This document shows positions 8,923 to 17,695 of a stretch of DNA of 64,000 bases, piece after piece. A model generated the notes under the pieces. It did no database searches, was not told the origin of the DNA, and worked only from the letters and a program-made list of their open reading frames with translations. Positions within the stretch are counted from its first letter, which is position 1. Each line of letters starts with the position of its first letter. The DNA comes from Dehalococcoidia bacterium. GTDB lineage: Bacteria > Chloroflexota > Dehalococcoidia > Bin125. Where the stretch lies: positions 157,968 through 221,967 of the forward strand of contig JAJDXE010000011.1 in the NCBI GenBank assembly GCA_022825265.1. The letters are read 5' to 3'. A program made the position numbers and the translations under genes.

Positions 8923-9573
8923 TCAAGAGCGGCTGGTGAAGTGATAGAGGCGGGCGGGTCGGTGGCGGCCTTCTTTGCGCTGCTCGGAGGTTGGGGCGAT
9001 GAAGTCGGTGGCAAGCAGGCGGCGGCGGAAGTTTCGCTTGTCGAGCGGCCGGCCGAGGATTGCTTCGTAGACATCCTGGAGTTCTCGCATTGTGAACATC
9101 GTGGGGAGCAGTGAGTAGGCGGCGTCGGTGTATTGCAGCTTGTTGATCAGGCGAGTGCGCGCGATGTCGAGGACTTCTTCGTTGTCGAAAGCGAGGGGCG
9201 GGACCTCGTTGAGATCCCACCACTGAGGACGCCAGGCGGTTCGCTGGGCCAGACGGACGCGGTTCGGGTCGACGAGGGCGAACCAGGCCACGCCGACGCT
9301 GCCGTCGGATGAGGCCGGGTCGAGGTCGCCGAAGGTGTAGAGCTGCTCGAGGAAGAGGTCGGTGACGCCGGTTTCCTCGGCCAGCTTGCGGACGGCGGCC
9401 TGTTCCAAGGTCTCGCCGTGTTGAAGGGCTCCGCCTGGGATCGCCCACTGACCCTCGGCAGGCGGGGCCGAGCGCTCGATCAGCAGGACCTGCAAAGCTC
9501 CGTCGACGACTGTGAAGATGACAACGAGGACGGCGACGGTTGGGCGTCGCGCTTCGCTTGTCTCGGTGGTCAT
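8923..9573 (-). CDS. nrtR: NrtR-type Nudix-related transcriptional regulator of NAD metabolism
   Basis: Repressor family with an ADP-ribose-sensing Nudix domain fused to a winged helix. Residues ~10-145 are the Nudix fold. The Nudix box is G-x5-E-x7-R-K-L-A-E-E-T-G-V, so the Glu of the catalytic R-E is replaced by Lys; degenerate boxes are common in NrtR proteins, which act as sensors rather than hydrolases. The C-terminal part (YSLLPTMFTMRELQDVYEAI, then LDKRNFRRRLL) is the characteristic NrtR winged helix. 216 residues. It starts four bases after miaB and sits directly upstream of nadABC, with a palindrome between it and nadA. Confidence 0.88.
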   Translation of the reverse strand: MTTETSEARRPTVAVLVVIFTVVDGALQVLLIERSAPPAEGQWAIPGGALQHGETLEQAAVRKLAEETGVTDLFLEQLYTFGDLDPASSDGSVGVAWFALVDPNRVRLAQRTAWRPQWWDLNEVPPLAFDNEEVLDIARTRLINKLQYTDAAYSLLPTMFTMRELQDVYEAILGRPLDKRNFRRRLLATDFIAPTSEQRKEGRHRPARLYHFTSRS

Positions 9574-9577
9574 GGAT

Positions 9578-10930
9578 CTATGTCGGCTGGCCTTGCAGGC
9601 TCCATGCGCCGACTCGGGTCACGGAGACGGTGAGCATGTCGCCTGGTTTGTAATCGCCGATTGGTGCGTCGAAGTGGACCAGCTTCATGGTTCTGGTGCG
9701 GCCGGTGTGTCGTTCCTTGCCCTCGGTGTCGGAGGGCTTGGTCGACTCCAGCAGGACTTCGACGTCGGTGAGCAGGTAGCGGTTGTTGATCTGGAAGGAG
9801 ATGTCTCGCTGCAGCTCTTCGACGCGGTGAAGGCGTTCCAGCTTGACGTCGTGAGGGACGTCGTCGGGCTGGTTCTTCTGGGCGAAGGTGCCGCTTCGGG
9901 GGCTGTAAGCGGCGACGTGGACCTTGTCGAAGCGCATATCCGCGAGCAGATCGTACGTGTCCTGGAAGTCGGATTCCGATTCTCCGGGAAAGCCGACGAT
10001 GACGTCGGTGGAGATGCTGGCATCGGGCCAGAGCGAGCGGACCTTCTCCAGGCGGTCGCGGAACTGGGCGACGCTGTAGCCGCGGCGCATGTCGGTGAGG
10101 ACGTCGTCGGAGCCGGCCTGGACGGGGAGTGAGAAGGCCTCGCAGACCTTGGGCAACTCGGCCATGCCTTCGAGGATGCGGTCGGTCATGTCGGGCGGAT
10201 AGCTGGTGAGCTGGCGGATGCGGCGGAGGTTGGGGAGGTCGTGGATCTCGCGCATGAGGTCGAAGAGGTCGGCGTGGTCAGTGGTGGAGTCGACCGGCGG
10301 TTGGTCCTTGCCGTAGGCCTCGACGGTCTGGCCGAGCAGAGTGACTTCTCGGACGCCTCGTTGGGTGTGGGCCTCGATCTCTCGGGCGATCTCGTCGATG
10401 GGGCGGGAGCGTTCGCGTCCACGTCGGAGGGGGACGATGCAGTAGGTGCAGAACTTGTCGCAGCCTTCGATGACGGGGACGAAGGCGGTCGGCCTCGTTT
10501 CATTCGGAAACACGTCAGTCCAACCCGCAGGCCAGAACTCGCCGCCGTCGTCCTCCGGTTCGGGGATGCCGGGCAGGTCGAGCAGGTTGACGACCTGGTC
10601 GAATCGCTGGGGCTGGGCCCAGGTGTCGACGAATGAAAAGCGCTTCGTGATTGGGTCGTCGCCGCGGGCCGTGTGCGGGCCGACCATGCAGCCCATCACG
10701 GCGATGCGGAGGTCGGGATTGGCGCGCTTGAGGTGTTTGAGGGAGCCGAGTTTGGCCTGGGCCTTGTCCTCGGCGTGTTGGCGGACGGCGCAGGTATTGA
10801 GCACGATCAGGTCGGCATCGCGAGGATGATCGGTTGGATCCATGCCGAGGCGCCGCAGGCCGGCGGCGAGCTTGGCGGAGTCGGCCGTGTTGACCTGACA
10901 ACCGACGGTCCAGATGTGGTACTGCGACAT
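9578..10930 (-). CDS. miaB: tRNA-2-methylthio-N6-dimethylallyladenosine synthase
   Basis: Radical-SAM methylthiotransferase that adds the 2-methylthio group to i6A37 of tRNAs. 450 residues in the family order. The N-terminal UPF0004 domain has cysteines in WTVGCQVN, NTCAVR and VMGCMVG for the auxiliary cluster. The radical-SAM motif C-x3-C-x2-C is in EGCDKFCTYCIVP. A C-terminal TRAM domain (TDVEVLLESTKPSD to TGRTRTMKLVHFD) follows. Lies 21 bases downstream of tRNA-Ser and just upstream of nrtR on the same strand. Confidence 0.93.
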   Translation of the reverse strand: MSQYHIWTVGCQVNTADSAKLAAGLRRLGMDPTDHPRDADLIVLNTCAVRQHAEDKAQAKLGSLKHLKRANPDLRIAVMGCMVGPHTARGDDPITKRFSFVDTWAQPQRFDQVVNLLDLPGIPEPEDDGGEFWPAGWTDVFPNETRPTAFVPVIEGCDKFCTYCIVPLRRGRERSRPIDEIAREIEAHTQRGVREVTLLGQTVEAYGKDQPPVDSTTDHADLFDLMREIHDLPNLRRIRQLTSYPPDMTDRILEGMAELPKVCEAFSLPVQAGSDDVLTDMRRGYSVAQFRDRLEKVRSLWPDASISTDVIVGFPGESESDFQDTYDLLADMRFDKVHVAAYSPRSGTFAQKNQPDDVPHDVKLERLHRVEELQRDISFQINNRYLLTDVEVLLESTKPSDTEGKERHTGRTRTMKLVHFDAPIGDYKPGDMLTVSVTRVGAWSLQGQPT

Positions 10931-10951
10931 TGGTTTCTTGCCTGGTTCCCT

Positions 10952-11040
10952 GGCGGAGGGTGAGGGATTCGAACCCTCGACGGAGTCTCCCCCGAACCCG
11001 CTTAGCAGGCGGGCGCACTAGGCCACTATGCGAACCCTCC
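10952..11040 (-). tRNA. tRNA-Ser (anticodon GCU)
   Basis: Class II tRNA read on the minus strand: acceptor arms GGAGGGT/ACCCTCC, discriminator G and encoded CCA at 10952-10954. The anticodon loop is CTGCTAA within stem CCCGC/GCGGG, anticodon at 11004-11006. A long variable arm (GGGGGAGACTCC) and the T-loop TTCGAAT confirm serine type. Confidence 0.95.
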
Positions 11041-11119
11041 ACGTATGAGATTAGCAGCGGGAGGGTCATATGCTGCGCGGAGATTGCACACTGGACGGAG
11101 CACGATCGGCGGCTAGACG

Positions 11120-12115
11120 ATGCGGGATCGGCTACTGAATATCTTCGACAGCGCTCTGCTCAAGCTGGCGCCGCCGAGTCCTCAGCAACTGCTGCAACTG
11201 GCTTCCAATCGCTGGATGCCGTTCATCGGAGCGGGATTGTCGATCGCGGTGGCGCTGGCGATCGTCGTGCCGTTGTCGCTGGCGACGAAGAGTGACCAGA
11301 ACGATCCCTTCGTACTGCAGTCGGCAGATGGCGCCCGTTTCGTGGCGGAGGTGAATGGAGAAGGAGACGATTGGGTGCTGCTTGGTCATATGTACCGGAC
11401 CAAGAACACGAATCCGACGCACCGGGGGATCTGGGACAAGTTGGCCGAGCGGCTAGTTGCCGAGGGGTATCGGGTGTTGCGCTGGGACTTCCGATGTCAC
11501 GGCGACACGCCGTGCGTGTACAGCGATCGCCAGATCGAGGATGTGCCAGAGATTTATCTCGAGTGGGAAGCGGCGATTGACTACGCGGTCGAAGAGGGGG
11601 CGGAGCAAATCTTCGGGATCGGCGTGAGCATGGGTGGGACGAGCCTGATGCAGGTGGCGGCCTATCGGGACGAGTTCACGGCGGTCAGCGCAATTTCCAG
11701 TCCCAACATCTTTCCGAACAAGCCGCCCAAGGACTCGGATCGGGCGGGAGAAGACGGATTCGACAAGCTTGATGGACTGACGACGGTCACCGATATCCAG
11801 GTGCCCAAGTTGTACATCGCCGGGGCGCGGAACCAGTGCTCCTACTGGCAGTCAAACCGTTACTTCAAGAAGGCCGGGGAGCCGGTTCGGTTCGTGATCT
11901 ATGAGACCGATCTTCATGGGACGGAGATTCTCGACGACGAGGAGATCGGGCCGGACGCGGTTGGCGAGGTGCTTGATTTTCTCGAGGATCCGCATGGGAT
12001 CATTGGCAAGGAGAAGCGCAATCTGGCTCCCGACGCCGACCCGAGTACGGAGTGTTGGCCGCCTGAGGACGACGAGGAAGAGGAAGCAGAGGCAACCGAG
12101 CAGGGAGACACGTAG
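11120..12115 (+). CDS. Membrane-anchored alpha/beta hydrolase
   Basis: Predicted serine hydrolase of unknown substrate. A single hydrophobic segment at about residues 35-55 (FIGAGLSIAVALAIVVPLSL) follows a short cytoplasmic start, so the catalytic domain is probably outside the membrane. The hydrolase core has LLGHMYRTKN (oxyanion region), WDFRCHGDT, and the nucleophile elbow GIGVSMGGTS with Ser about 176. A late DLHGTEI supplies a plausible catalytic His. The tail is strongly acidic (D/E-rich). 331 residues. No partner gene; it ends just before the convergent small membrane gene. Confidence 0.75.
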   Translation: MRDRLLNIFDSALLKLAPPSPQQLLQLASNRWMPFIGAGLSIAVALAIVVPLSLATKSDQNDPFVLQSADGARFVAEVNGEGDDWVLLGHMYRTKNTNPTHRGIWDKLAERLVAEGYRVLRWDFRCHGDTPCVYSDRQIEDVPEIYLEWEAAIDYAVEEGAEQIFGIGVSMGGTSLMQVAAYRDEFTAVSAISSPNIFPNKPPKDSDRAGEDGFDKLDGLTTVTDIQVPKLYIAGARNQCSYWQSNRYFKKAGEPVRFVIYETDLHGTEILDDEEIGPDAVGEVLDFLEDPHGIIGKEKRNLAPDADPSTECWPPEDDEEEEAEATEQGDT

Positions 12116-12118
12116 GTC

Positions 12119-12322
12119 TCAGGATTTGGCACGGCGCTTGAGGATCCTTTGTGTGATTGGGACCAAGACGAGGACGGCGACCGCTCCGACGATGATGCCG
12201 ACGACGACGTCGACGACGACGCTCAGAATGACCATCAAGAGGATGCCGAGCAGCGGCGCGATCAACCCCGCGAGGGTCGCGATCTGACCCTGTTGCTTTG
12301 GGCTGATCGGGCCTTCACTCAT
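12119..12322 (-). CDS. Small membrane protein, unknown
   Basis: 67 residues with two adjoining hydrophobic stretches between residues 15 and 57 (LAGLIAPLLGILLMVILSVV, then VVVGIIVGAVAVLVLVPITQ) and a basic end KRRAKS. AAGGA lies seven bases before the ATG, which supports translation. It starts 23 bases after the sucD stop, so it is probably the last gene of the sucCD transcript. I do not recognise a family. Confidence 0.55.
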   Translation of the reverse strand: MSEGPISPKQQGQIATLAGLIAPLLGILLMVILSVVVDVVVGIIVGAVAVLVLVPITQRILKRRAKS

Positions 12323-12345
12323 CAGTTGGTCCTTGATTGAGCGCG

Positions 12346-13269
12346 CTACTCGGCGGGTGGGCCGGGCGGCTGGTACTTGCCAGCCTCCTCGAGCACGCGG
12401 CGCATGGTTGACCCGATCTCGGCCGGGCTGCGGGAGATGATCGCTCCGGCTTCTTCGAGCGCTTTGATCTTGGCCTCGGCGGTTCCTGCTTCACCCTCGA
12501 TGATCGCTCCGGCGTGTCCCATGCGGCGTCCGGGAGGAGCGGTGGCGCCAGCGATGAAGGCGACCACCGGTTTGTTCATGCTGCGCTTGATGTATGCGGC
12601 TGCCGCCTGCTCGGCCAGGCCGCCGATTTCGCCGATGAGGACGACAGCGTCGGTGTCTGGGTCGCTGTTGAAGCGCCGCAGGATAGCCTGCTGCTGCTCT
12701 CCGATGATCGGGTCTCCGCCGACGCCGACGCAGGTCGACTGGCCGATTCCGGCTCGGGTGAGCTGATCGACGGCCTCGTAGACGAGGGTTCCGGACCGAG
12801 AGACGACGCCGACGTTGCCGGCCATGAAGACGTCGGGCGGGTGGATCCCAACCCGGCAGTTTGAGGCGGGCTGGATGATGCCGGGGCAGTTGGGTCCGAT
12901 CAGTTTGCTCTTGGAGCCTTCCAATGCGGTGCGCACGCGGATCATGTCGTGGACTGGGACGCCCTCGGTAATACAGACGATCAGCGGGACTTCGGCGGCG
13001 ATGTTCTCGAGGATGGCATCGGCTGCGCCGGGGGCGGGCACGTAGATGATCGTGCAGTTGGCCTGGGTGTTCTCGATTGCCTCGCTGACGGTGGCGAAGA
13101 CCGGGAAGGTGTGATTGCCGTGGCTGAAGGTCTCGCCGCCGCGGAATCCCGGATGGACGCCGGCGACCACCTTGGTGCCGTAGTCGAGCGAGCGGCGGAT
13201 CTGGTTCTGTCCCTCGTTGCCGAGGCCCTGGATCAGCAATCTGGTGCGGTTGTTGAGGAGGATGCTCAT
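12346..13269 (-). CDS. sucD: Succinyl-CoA synthetase, alpha subunit
   Basis: Interconverts succinyl-CoA and succinate with nucleotide phosphorylation in the TCA cycle; the alpha chain carries CoA and the phosphohistidine. 307 residues from the ATG at 13269 (MSILLNNRTRLLIQGLGNEG). Seen: IGPNCPGIIQPAS near 123, VGVVSRSGTLVYEAV, CVGVGGDPIIG, and the phospho-His block RRMGHAGAIIEG near 244-255 (H of GHAGA). Downstream of sucC with 49 bp between; the frame stays open further upstream but without a better start. Confidence 0.93.
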   Translation of the reverse strand: MSILLNNRTRLLIQGLGNEGQNQIRRSLDYGTKVVAGVHPGFRGGETFSHGNHTFPVFATVSEAIENTQANCTIIYVPAPGAADAILENIAAEVPLIVCITEGVPVHDMIRVRTALEGSKSKLIGPNCPGIIQPASNCRVGIHPPDVFMAGNVGVVSRSGTLVYEAVDQLTRAGIGQSTCVGVGGDPIIGEQQQAILRRFNSDPDTDAVVLIGEIGGLAEQAAAAYIKRSMNKPVVAFIAGATAPPGRRMGHAGAIIEGEAGTAEAKIKALEEAGAIISRSPAEIGSTMRRVLEEAGKYQPPGPPAE

Positions 13270-13318
13270 GGGCCGGATCCTTGTTCGATTTTGTGCGGGT
13301 TTTGGGTCGAACAGGTCG

Positions 13319-14608
13319 CTACTTGTTCGAGCGTGTGCGGCGCTTTGTGGAGCCGGCGGCCTGCACGGCCAGCTCTGCGGCGTCGCCGAGTTCGTCGGCG
13401 GTTTGCACGGCGATCCCGGAGTCGTGCAGAACTCGGCGGCCCTCTTCGACGTTCGAGCCATTCAAGCGAACGACGAGCGGCTGCTGAATGTTGAGCTCGC
13501 CGACCGCGTCGACGACGCCTTCGGCGACGATGTCGACGCGGGCAAGTCCGCCGAAGATGTTGATGAAGATTGTCTTGACGTCGGGGTCGTTGACGATGAT
13601 TCGAAGGGCCTCGATCACGCGGTCTTTGCGGTTGACGGTGCCGATGTCGAGGAAATTGGCCGGCTCGCCGCCGTGGAGCTTGAGCGTGTCCATGGTGGCC
13701 ATGGCGAGGCCGGCGCCGTTGACGACGCAGCCGATGTCGCCGTCGAGCTTGATGTAGGAGCCGATGTTGGCTTCCTCGGCCTCGATTTCGGTCGGGTTCT
13801 CCTGGGAGCGGTCGCGCCAGGCCTCGTAGCCGCCGTGGCGGAAGGAGGCGTTGTCGTCGAGCCCGACCTTGCCGTCGATGGCGACGACTGCGCCCTCGGT
13901 TGTGAGGACGAACGGGTTGACCTCGACCAGGGAGGCATCCATGTCGCTGAAGACGCGATAGAGGTTGGCGAACATTTCGCCTGCCGGTCGGATGGCCGAG
14001 GAGGGCAGGCCGAGTTGGCTGGCGAGCGAGCGGCCGCGGAAGGCGGGGAAGCCCTCGACCGGGTCGACCGGGACGCGTAGGACGGCGCGCGGGTTGGTGC
14101 GGTTGACTTCTTCGATCGATTGTCCGCCTTCGGCCGAGGCGACGATCAGCGGCTGGCCGTTGGCTCCGTCGACCTGGATCGAGAAGTAGTACTCCTTGGC
14201 GATTGAGGTCTGCTGTTCGATCAGCACGGCAGAGATCGGCACGCCGTCAGATCCTGTCTGGATACTGACGAGGCGAGCGTCCTGTTCCATCATCGGACGG
14301 AACTCTTTGAGGGCTTCCTCGGTGCCGCTGGCGAGTCGGACGCCGCCGCGCCGACGGCCGGTGATCTGTCCCTCGTGGCGCTCCGGGTCGTCGATGAGAT
14401 CGTTGTAGATGCGAGTGGTCCGATCGCGCTTGACGATTCGGCCCTTCCCGCGTCCGCCGGCGTGGACCTGGGCCTTGACGACGACGTCAGGGCCGATCTC
14501 TTTGATCAGGTCTCGGGCTTCGCGTTCATCGGTTGCCGCGCCGCCATCGGGGACGGGCACCCCTTGAGATTTGAACAGTTGCTTGGCCTGGTATTCGTGA
14601 ATGTTCAT
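13319..14608 (-). CDS. sucC: Succinyl-CoA synthetase, beta subunit (divergent)
   Basis: ATP-grasp subunit pairing with SucD. It opens MNIHEYQAKQLFKSQGVPVP, then KAQVHAGGRGKG, VEVNPFVLTTEGAVVAIDGK and FINIFGGLARVDIVAEGV, all standard landmarks. At 429 residues it is about 40 longer than the usual ~388. Extra sequence includes an insertion around residues 80-110 (ERHEGQITGRRRGGVRLASG) and a basic tail RRTRSNK. The normally conserved glycine-rich NFLDVGGGA loop reads NFLDIGTVNRKD here. Pairing with sucD argues it is functional, though nucleotide or substrate preference could differ. Confidence 0.88.
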   Translation of the reverse strand: MNIHEYQAKQLFKSQGVPVPDGGAATDEREARDLIKEIGPDVVVKAQVHAGGRGKGRIVKRDRTTRIYNDLIDDPERHEGQITGRRRGGVRLASGTEEALKEFRPMMEQDARLVSIQTGSDGVPISAVLIEQQTSIAKEYYFSIQVDGANGQPLIVASAEGGQSIEEVNRTNPRAVLRVPVDPVEGFPAFRGRSLASQLGLPSSAIRPAGEMFANLYRVFSDMDASLVEVNPFVLTTEGAVVAIDGKVGLDDNASFRHGGYEAWRDRSQENPTEIEAEEANIGSYIKLDGDIGCVVNGAGLAMATMDTLKLHGGEPANFLDIGTVNRKDRVIEALRIIVNDPDVKTIFINIFGGLARVDIVAEGVVDAVGELNIQQPLVVRLNGSNVEEGRRVLHDSGIAVQTADELGDAAELAVQAAGSTKRRTRSNK

Positions 14609-14696
14609 GTTCGCCAGCCGGATGAGTTGAGGAGCGGGTTTCTCGGGTACTGTCGGTATCGAACATAGCTGCGGCTAGGTGGTAGGGCAATTGCGT

Positions 14697-16313
14697 ATGA
14701 CACTCAGTCGTCGTGAGTTCATCAGACGCTCGGGATTTCTGACCGGTGGCGCGGCGGCCCTGGCGTTGGTCGGCTGCGGCGACGACGAACCGGCGGAACG
14801 GCCTGAGCAGGATCAGCGGGCGTCGGCGGAGCAGCCTCAGCCAGAGCCTGAAGTGGTCGAGCAGGAGCAGAGGGAGTCGGTTGAGCAGGCGGAGGCGGAA
14901 CAGGTTGAGTCTGCGGCCGAGGCTGCGGAACAGGTTGAGCAACAAGTATTGCAACCGGCGGACTCTCAACAAGCGGGCGTCCCGGAGCAGCAGGCTGCTC
15001 GGGCGCAGGTTCAACAGCAGGCTCAGCAAGCGGTTCAGTCGGGGCCACCGGCTGAGCGGCTGCTGCTGGTTCCGGACGTTGTTGTGGGGGACTATGAGCT
15101 TGAGGATCCGTCGTTCGAGCCGATTGCCGGGTCGCGGGTGGACTACGGCGAGATTGAGGGTGCGGGGTACCGGATTGAGTTGCCGGAGCAGTGGAACGGG
15201 GAGCTGGTGCTGTGGGCGCACGGATTTCGTGGGCTCGACGATGAGGGGACCGGCTTCAGCCGTCGGCTGAGCTTTGACGACATCCCGGCGCGTGATGTGA
15301 TCATTGGACAGGGTTACGGCTGGGCGACATCGACGTATCGGGTGAACGGATATGTGCCGGGCGTCGGTGTTGACGATCTGCTGAAGGTGAAGGATCGGGT
15401 CGCTGAGGTTGCGCGCACGCCTCGGCGGACGTACATCGTGGGCGGATCGATGGGCGGCGCGACGGCGCAGCTGATGGCGCAGGAGTTTCCCGAGGAGATT
15501 GCGGCGGCTCTGGCTTTCTGTCCGGCGATGGGCAATGTCTGGGTGGTCGATTACACGGTCGCCTGGCACGCGCTGGCTCACTGGCTGATTGGCGACGTGC
15601 CGCAGCAGTTGGATGTTGCCGGGATGCTCGACTGGGCGAACGCCCTGGGGACTTCGGACTCGACCGGCCTGTACCTGACTCCGCTGGGCGAGCAGTTTGC
15701 GGCGTTGATCAAGGATTTCACTGGAGGCGAGCGCTGGGGCTTTGACAAGGGTCTGCGGCAGCAGTGGAATATTGCCTTCAGTCTGGGTGTGACACTGTGG
15801 CCGGACATCGTGGGTGAGGGTCCGCTGCCAAGCGGCGCGGTCATTGCGGTCTCGAATGATCTGCCGCCGGCGGATACACGAGAGCATGTCTACGACGCTG
15901 ATCCGGCGGCAGGGATTGATCTGCAGCGTCTGAACGCAGAGGTGATTCGCGTTGCTGCCGATCCTGATCGCAGGCACGATCCGGGAGTTGGGATTCCGTC
16001 TGGCGAGCTTCGCGTCCCGATGCTTGCGGTGAAGACGACGGGCGACCTGTTTACGCCGATTCACCTGGATCGGGACTATCAGCGGCTGGTGCAGGAGTCA
16101 GGCTGGGAGTCGAACCTGGTCGTGCAGACGATTCGACGGGCGGGTCACTGTTCGTTTTCGGAGCGTGAGGCTCTAGCGGCGTTCACCGGGATCATTACCT
16201 GGTTGTCGCTGCGGTTCATTCCTGCGGGGGATGATCTGCAGGGCGACCTCTCGATGATTGGGACGAGGTTTACTGATCCGTTTGACGCGGACGATCCGTT
16301 GCGTCCCAGTTAG
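14697..16313 (+). CDS. Tat-exported lipoprotein with alpha/beta hydrolase domain
   Basis: I start at the ATG at 14697 so that the chain opens MTLSRREFIRRSGFLTGG: a twin-arginine signal (SRREF) followed by a hydrophobic stretch and lipobox LVGC, predicting export by Tat and lipid anchoring. Residues ~30-115 are a Q/E-rich low-complexity linker. The catalytic domain follows: LVLWAHGFRG, the nucleophile elbow VGGSMGGATAQ, and a late RRAGHCSFSE that supplies the His. About 538 residues. Substrate unknown; it looks like an extracellular esterase/lipase-type enzyme. Upstream of it is divergent sucC; its stop overlaps that of the convergent selenoprotein gene. Confidence 0.8.
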   Translation: MTLSRREFIRRSGFLTGGAAALALVGCGDDEPAERPEQDQRASAEQPQPEPEVVEQEQRESVEQAEAEQVESAAEAAEQVEQQVLQPADSQQAGVPEQQAARAQVQQQAQQAVQSGPPAERLLLVPDVVVGDYELEDPSFEPIAGSRVDYGEIEGAGYRIELPEQWNGELVLWAHGFRGLDDEGTGFSRRLSFDDIPARDVIIGQGYGWATSTYRVNGYVPGVGVDDLLKVKDRVAEVARTPRRTYIVGGSMGGATAQLMAQEFPEEIAAALAFCPAMGNVWVVDYTVAWHALAHWLIGDVPQQLDVAGMLDWANALGTSDSTGLYLTPLGEQFAALIKDFTGGERWGFDKGLRQQWNIAFSLGVTLWPDIVGEGPLPSGAVIAVSNDLPPADTREHVYDADPAAGIDLQRLNAEVIRVAADPDRRHDPGVGIPSGELRVPMLAVKTTGDLFTPIHLDRDYQRLVQESGWESNLVVQTIRRAGHCSFSEREALAAFTGIITWLSLRFIPAGDDLQGDLSMIGTRFTDPFDADDPLRPS

Positions 16314-17545
16314 CGAGCTCGCGCGAATCCTGCGGGGATCATTCCGATCACCATGCCTGAGACTCGGCGGTCTTCGCTTTCGCTCATTCGGGCGACGATT
16401 TGGCGGAGGACGGTGCCGAGCAGGGTCTGGTTGAAGAGCCAGTTGTTGAGGTCGGCGTCGGTTGGGTAGCTGGCACCGGGCTGGGCGGTGACGGACTCGT
16501 GGTAGAAGGCTCGGAGGTCGTCAGAGGCGAACTTGAGTCTGGCCGGCATCGGATGGTTCCAGTCGATCTCACCTTCGGACGGTTCTTCGCCGGTTGCGAA
16601 GTCGGCCAGGAGCGTGGCCAGTTGCTCGATCTGGTCCATTGAGGCGCCGGAGATGCCGACGGTAGTGCGGCCGCGGCGCTTGAGCGACTCGGCGTGCCAG
16701 GGTGCGAGCTGGCGGATCTCTTCGACGAGTTGGTCGCGGAGTGCTTCGGTCTCGTTGGCGGGCTCGGGCGGCGCGAGGGCGACGGCGCAGGCCCACGGAT
16801 CGTCGCCGGTGGTTGGTGCGTCGTGCGGGTAGTCGGCGAGGGTTGTCTCGGTTGCGGTCTCGAGCAGTTGCAGCGAGGTGAGCAGGACGTCTCGCTGGAA
16901 GTCTGGTTGGTCGGGGGAGCCGAGCGGCCGTCCGAGCGGGAAGGGGACGAAGAGCGAGCGGGGCGGCTTCATGCCTTCGGCGTGCTCGCGGATGAGCGAG
17001 ACGCCGGTCGTGGCGACGCGTCCCTCGCTGCCGCGTTCGATGTAGTGGCTGAGCGCACAGACTGAGCGCGTGCAGAATGGTCAAACGGGTGTGAGGAAGG
17101 CGGCGGTGACTCCATCTTCGGCCAGGAGGCGGCCGATTTCTTCGCCGGTCTTTTCGAGGCGGGTTGGCTCGGGCTGGGCGCCCATGAATGAGTAGTGATA
17201 GCGGCTGACGCCGGCGATTGTTCCCTGATCGGCCAGTTCGCGCAGGCGCTCGAGCGGGAAGACGGTGTTGATGTCCTGCTGGAAGCCGGAGCGGTCGAAG
17301 TTGACCGAGAGGTGGGACATGCGCAGGTCGGCGAAGTCGATGTCGCCGGGGATCAGTCGGTACTCGACGGAGCCGCCGGTGAAGGGGCGGTCGTCGTGGG
17401 CGTGCATGCCGGCGGTGGTGACGATTGCGACGGTTGCTTCAGAGAGCGGTCGGGGAGCGATCCATGGTTGCGGGTCGATCTCCGGCAAGGGGAGGCTGAG
17501 CAAGTTCCTGGCCATGTCGGGGTGCATGTCGGAAGTTCGGACCAT
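16310..17545 (-). CDS. Glycine/sarcosine/betaine/D-proline reductase B-family protein with in-frame UGA (probable selenoprotein)
   Basis: One reading frame of 412 codons interrupted only by TGA at 17081-17083 (codon 155). The N-terminal half has ATVAIVTTAGMHAHDDRPF, GDIDFADLRMSHLSVNFDR and INTVFPLERLRELADQGTIA, typical of the GrdB/PrdB family. After the UGA the frame continues P-F-C-T-R-S-V-C, so the stop codon lies in a U-x-x-C-T context exactly where this family carries selenocysteine. The C-terminal half has SLFVPFPLGRPLGSPDQP and a helical domain. Start ATG at 17545 with GGAG eight bases upstream. In clostridia these proteins are reductase subunits; the free-standing form here has no grdA/grdC or prdA neighbours, so its substrate is unknown. 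A nonsense mutation is the alternative. Confidence 0.82.
17081..17083 (-). other. Candidate selenocysteine codon (UGA)
   Basis: TGA on the minus strand between LTPV and PFCTRSVC, in frame with 154 codons before and 257 coding codons after. From 7 to 27 bases downstream (17054-17074) a short stem with GCAC/GTGC at its core and two flanking G-U pairs can form with a nine-base loop. That is closer to the UGA than most bacterial SECIS hairpins, so the recoding element is not established. No selA, selB, selC or selD is in the window. Confidence 0.7.
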
Positions 17546-17695
17546 GGGGCGGCTCCAGTGCGTTGCGGGCTGACCATCTCGAACGGTATCGGATCGGGTC
17601 TTGCTGTGTCCTCTGAGGACGTGAGCACGGGGTGGCCGGGAGCGGTTGGTCGCCTGTGAGAAAAAAAACGCGCGGGAAAAAGAGAGAAGGGCGGG

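Noticed and set aside
17081..17083. Simple nonsense mutation in the GrdB/PrdB-like gene
   Set aside because: The stop is UGA, sits exactly at the family's Sec column followed by x-x-C-T, and both halves are well preserved with no other lesion. I keep it only as the alternative.
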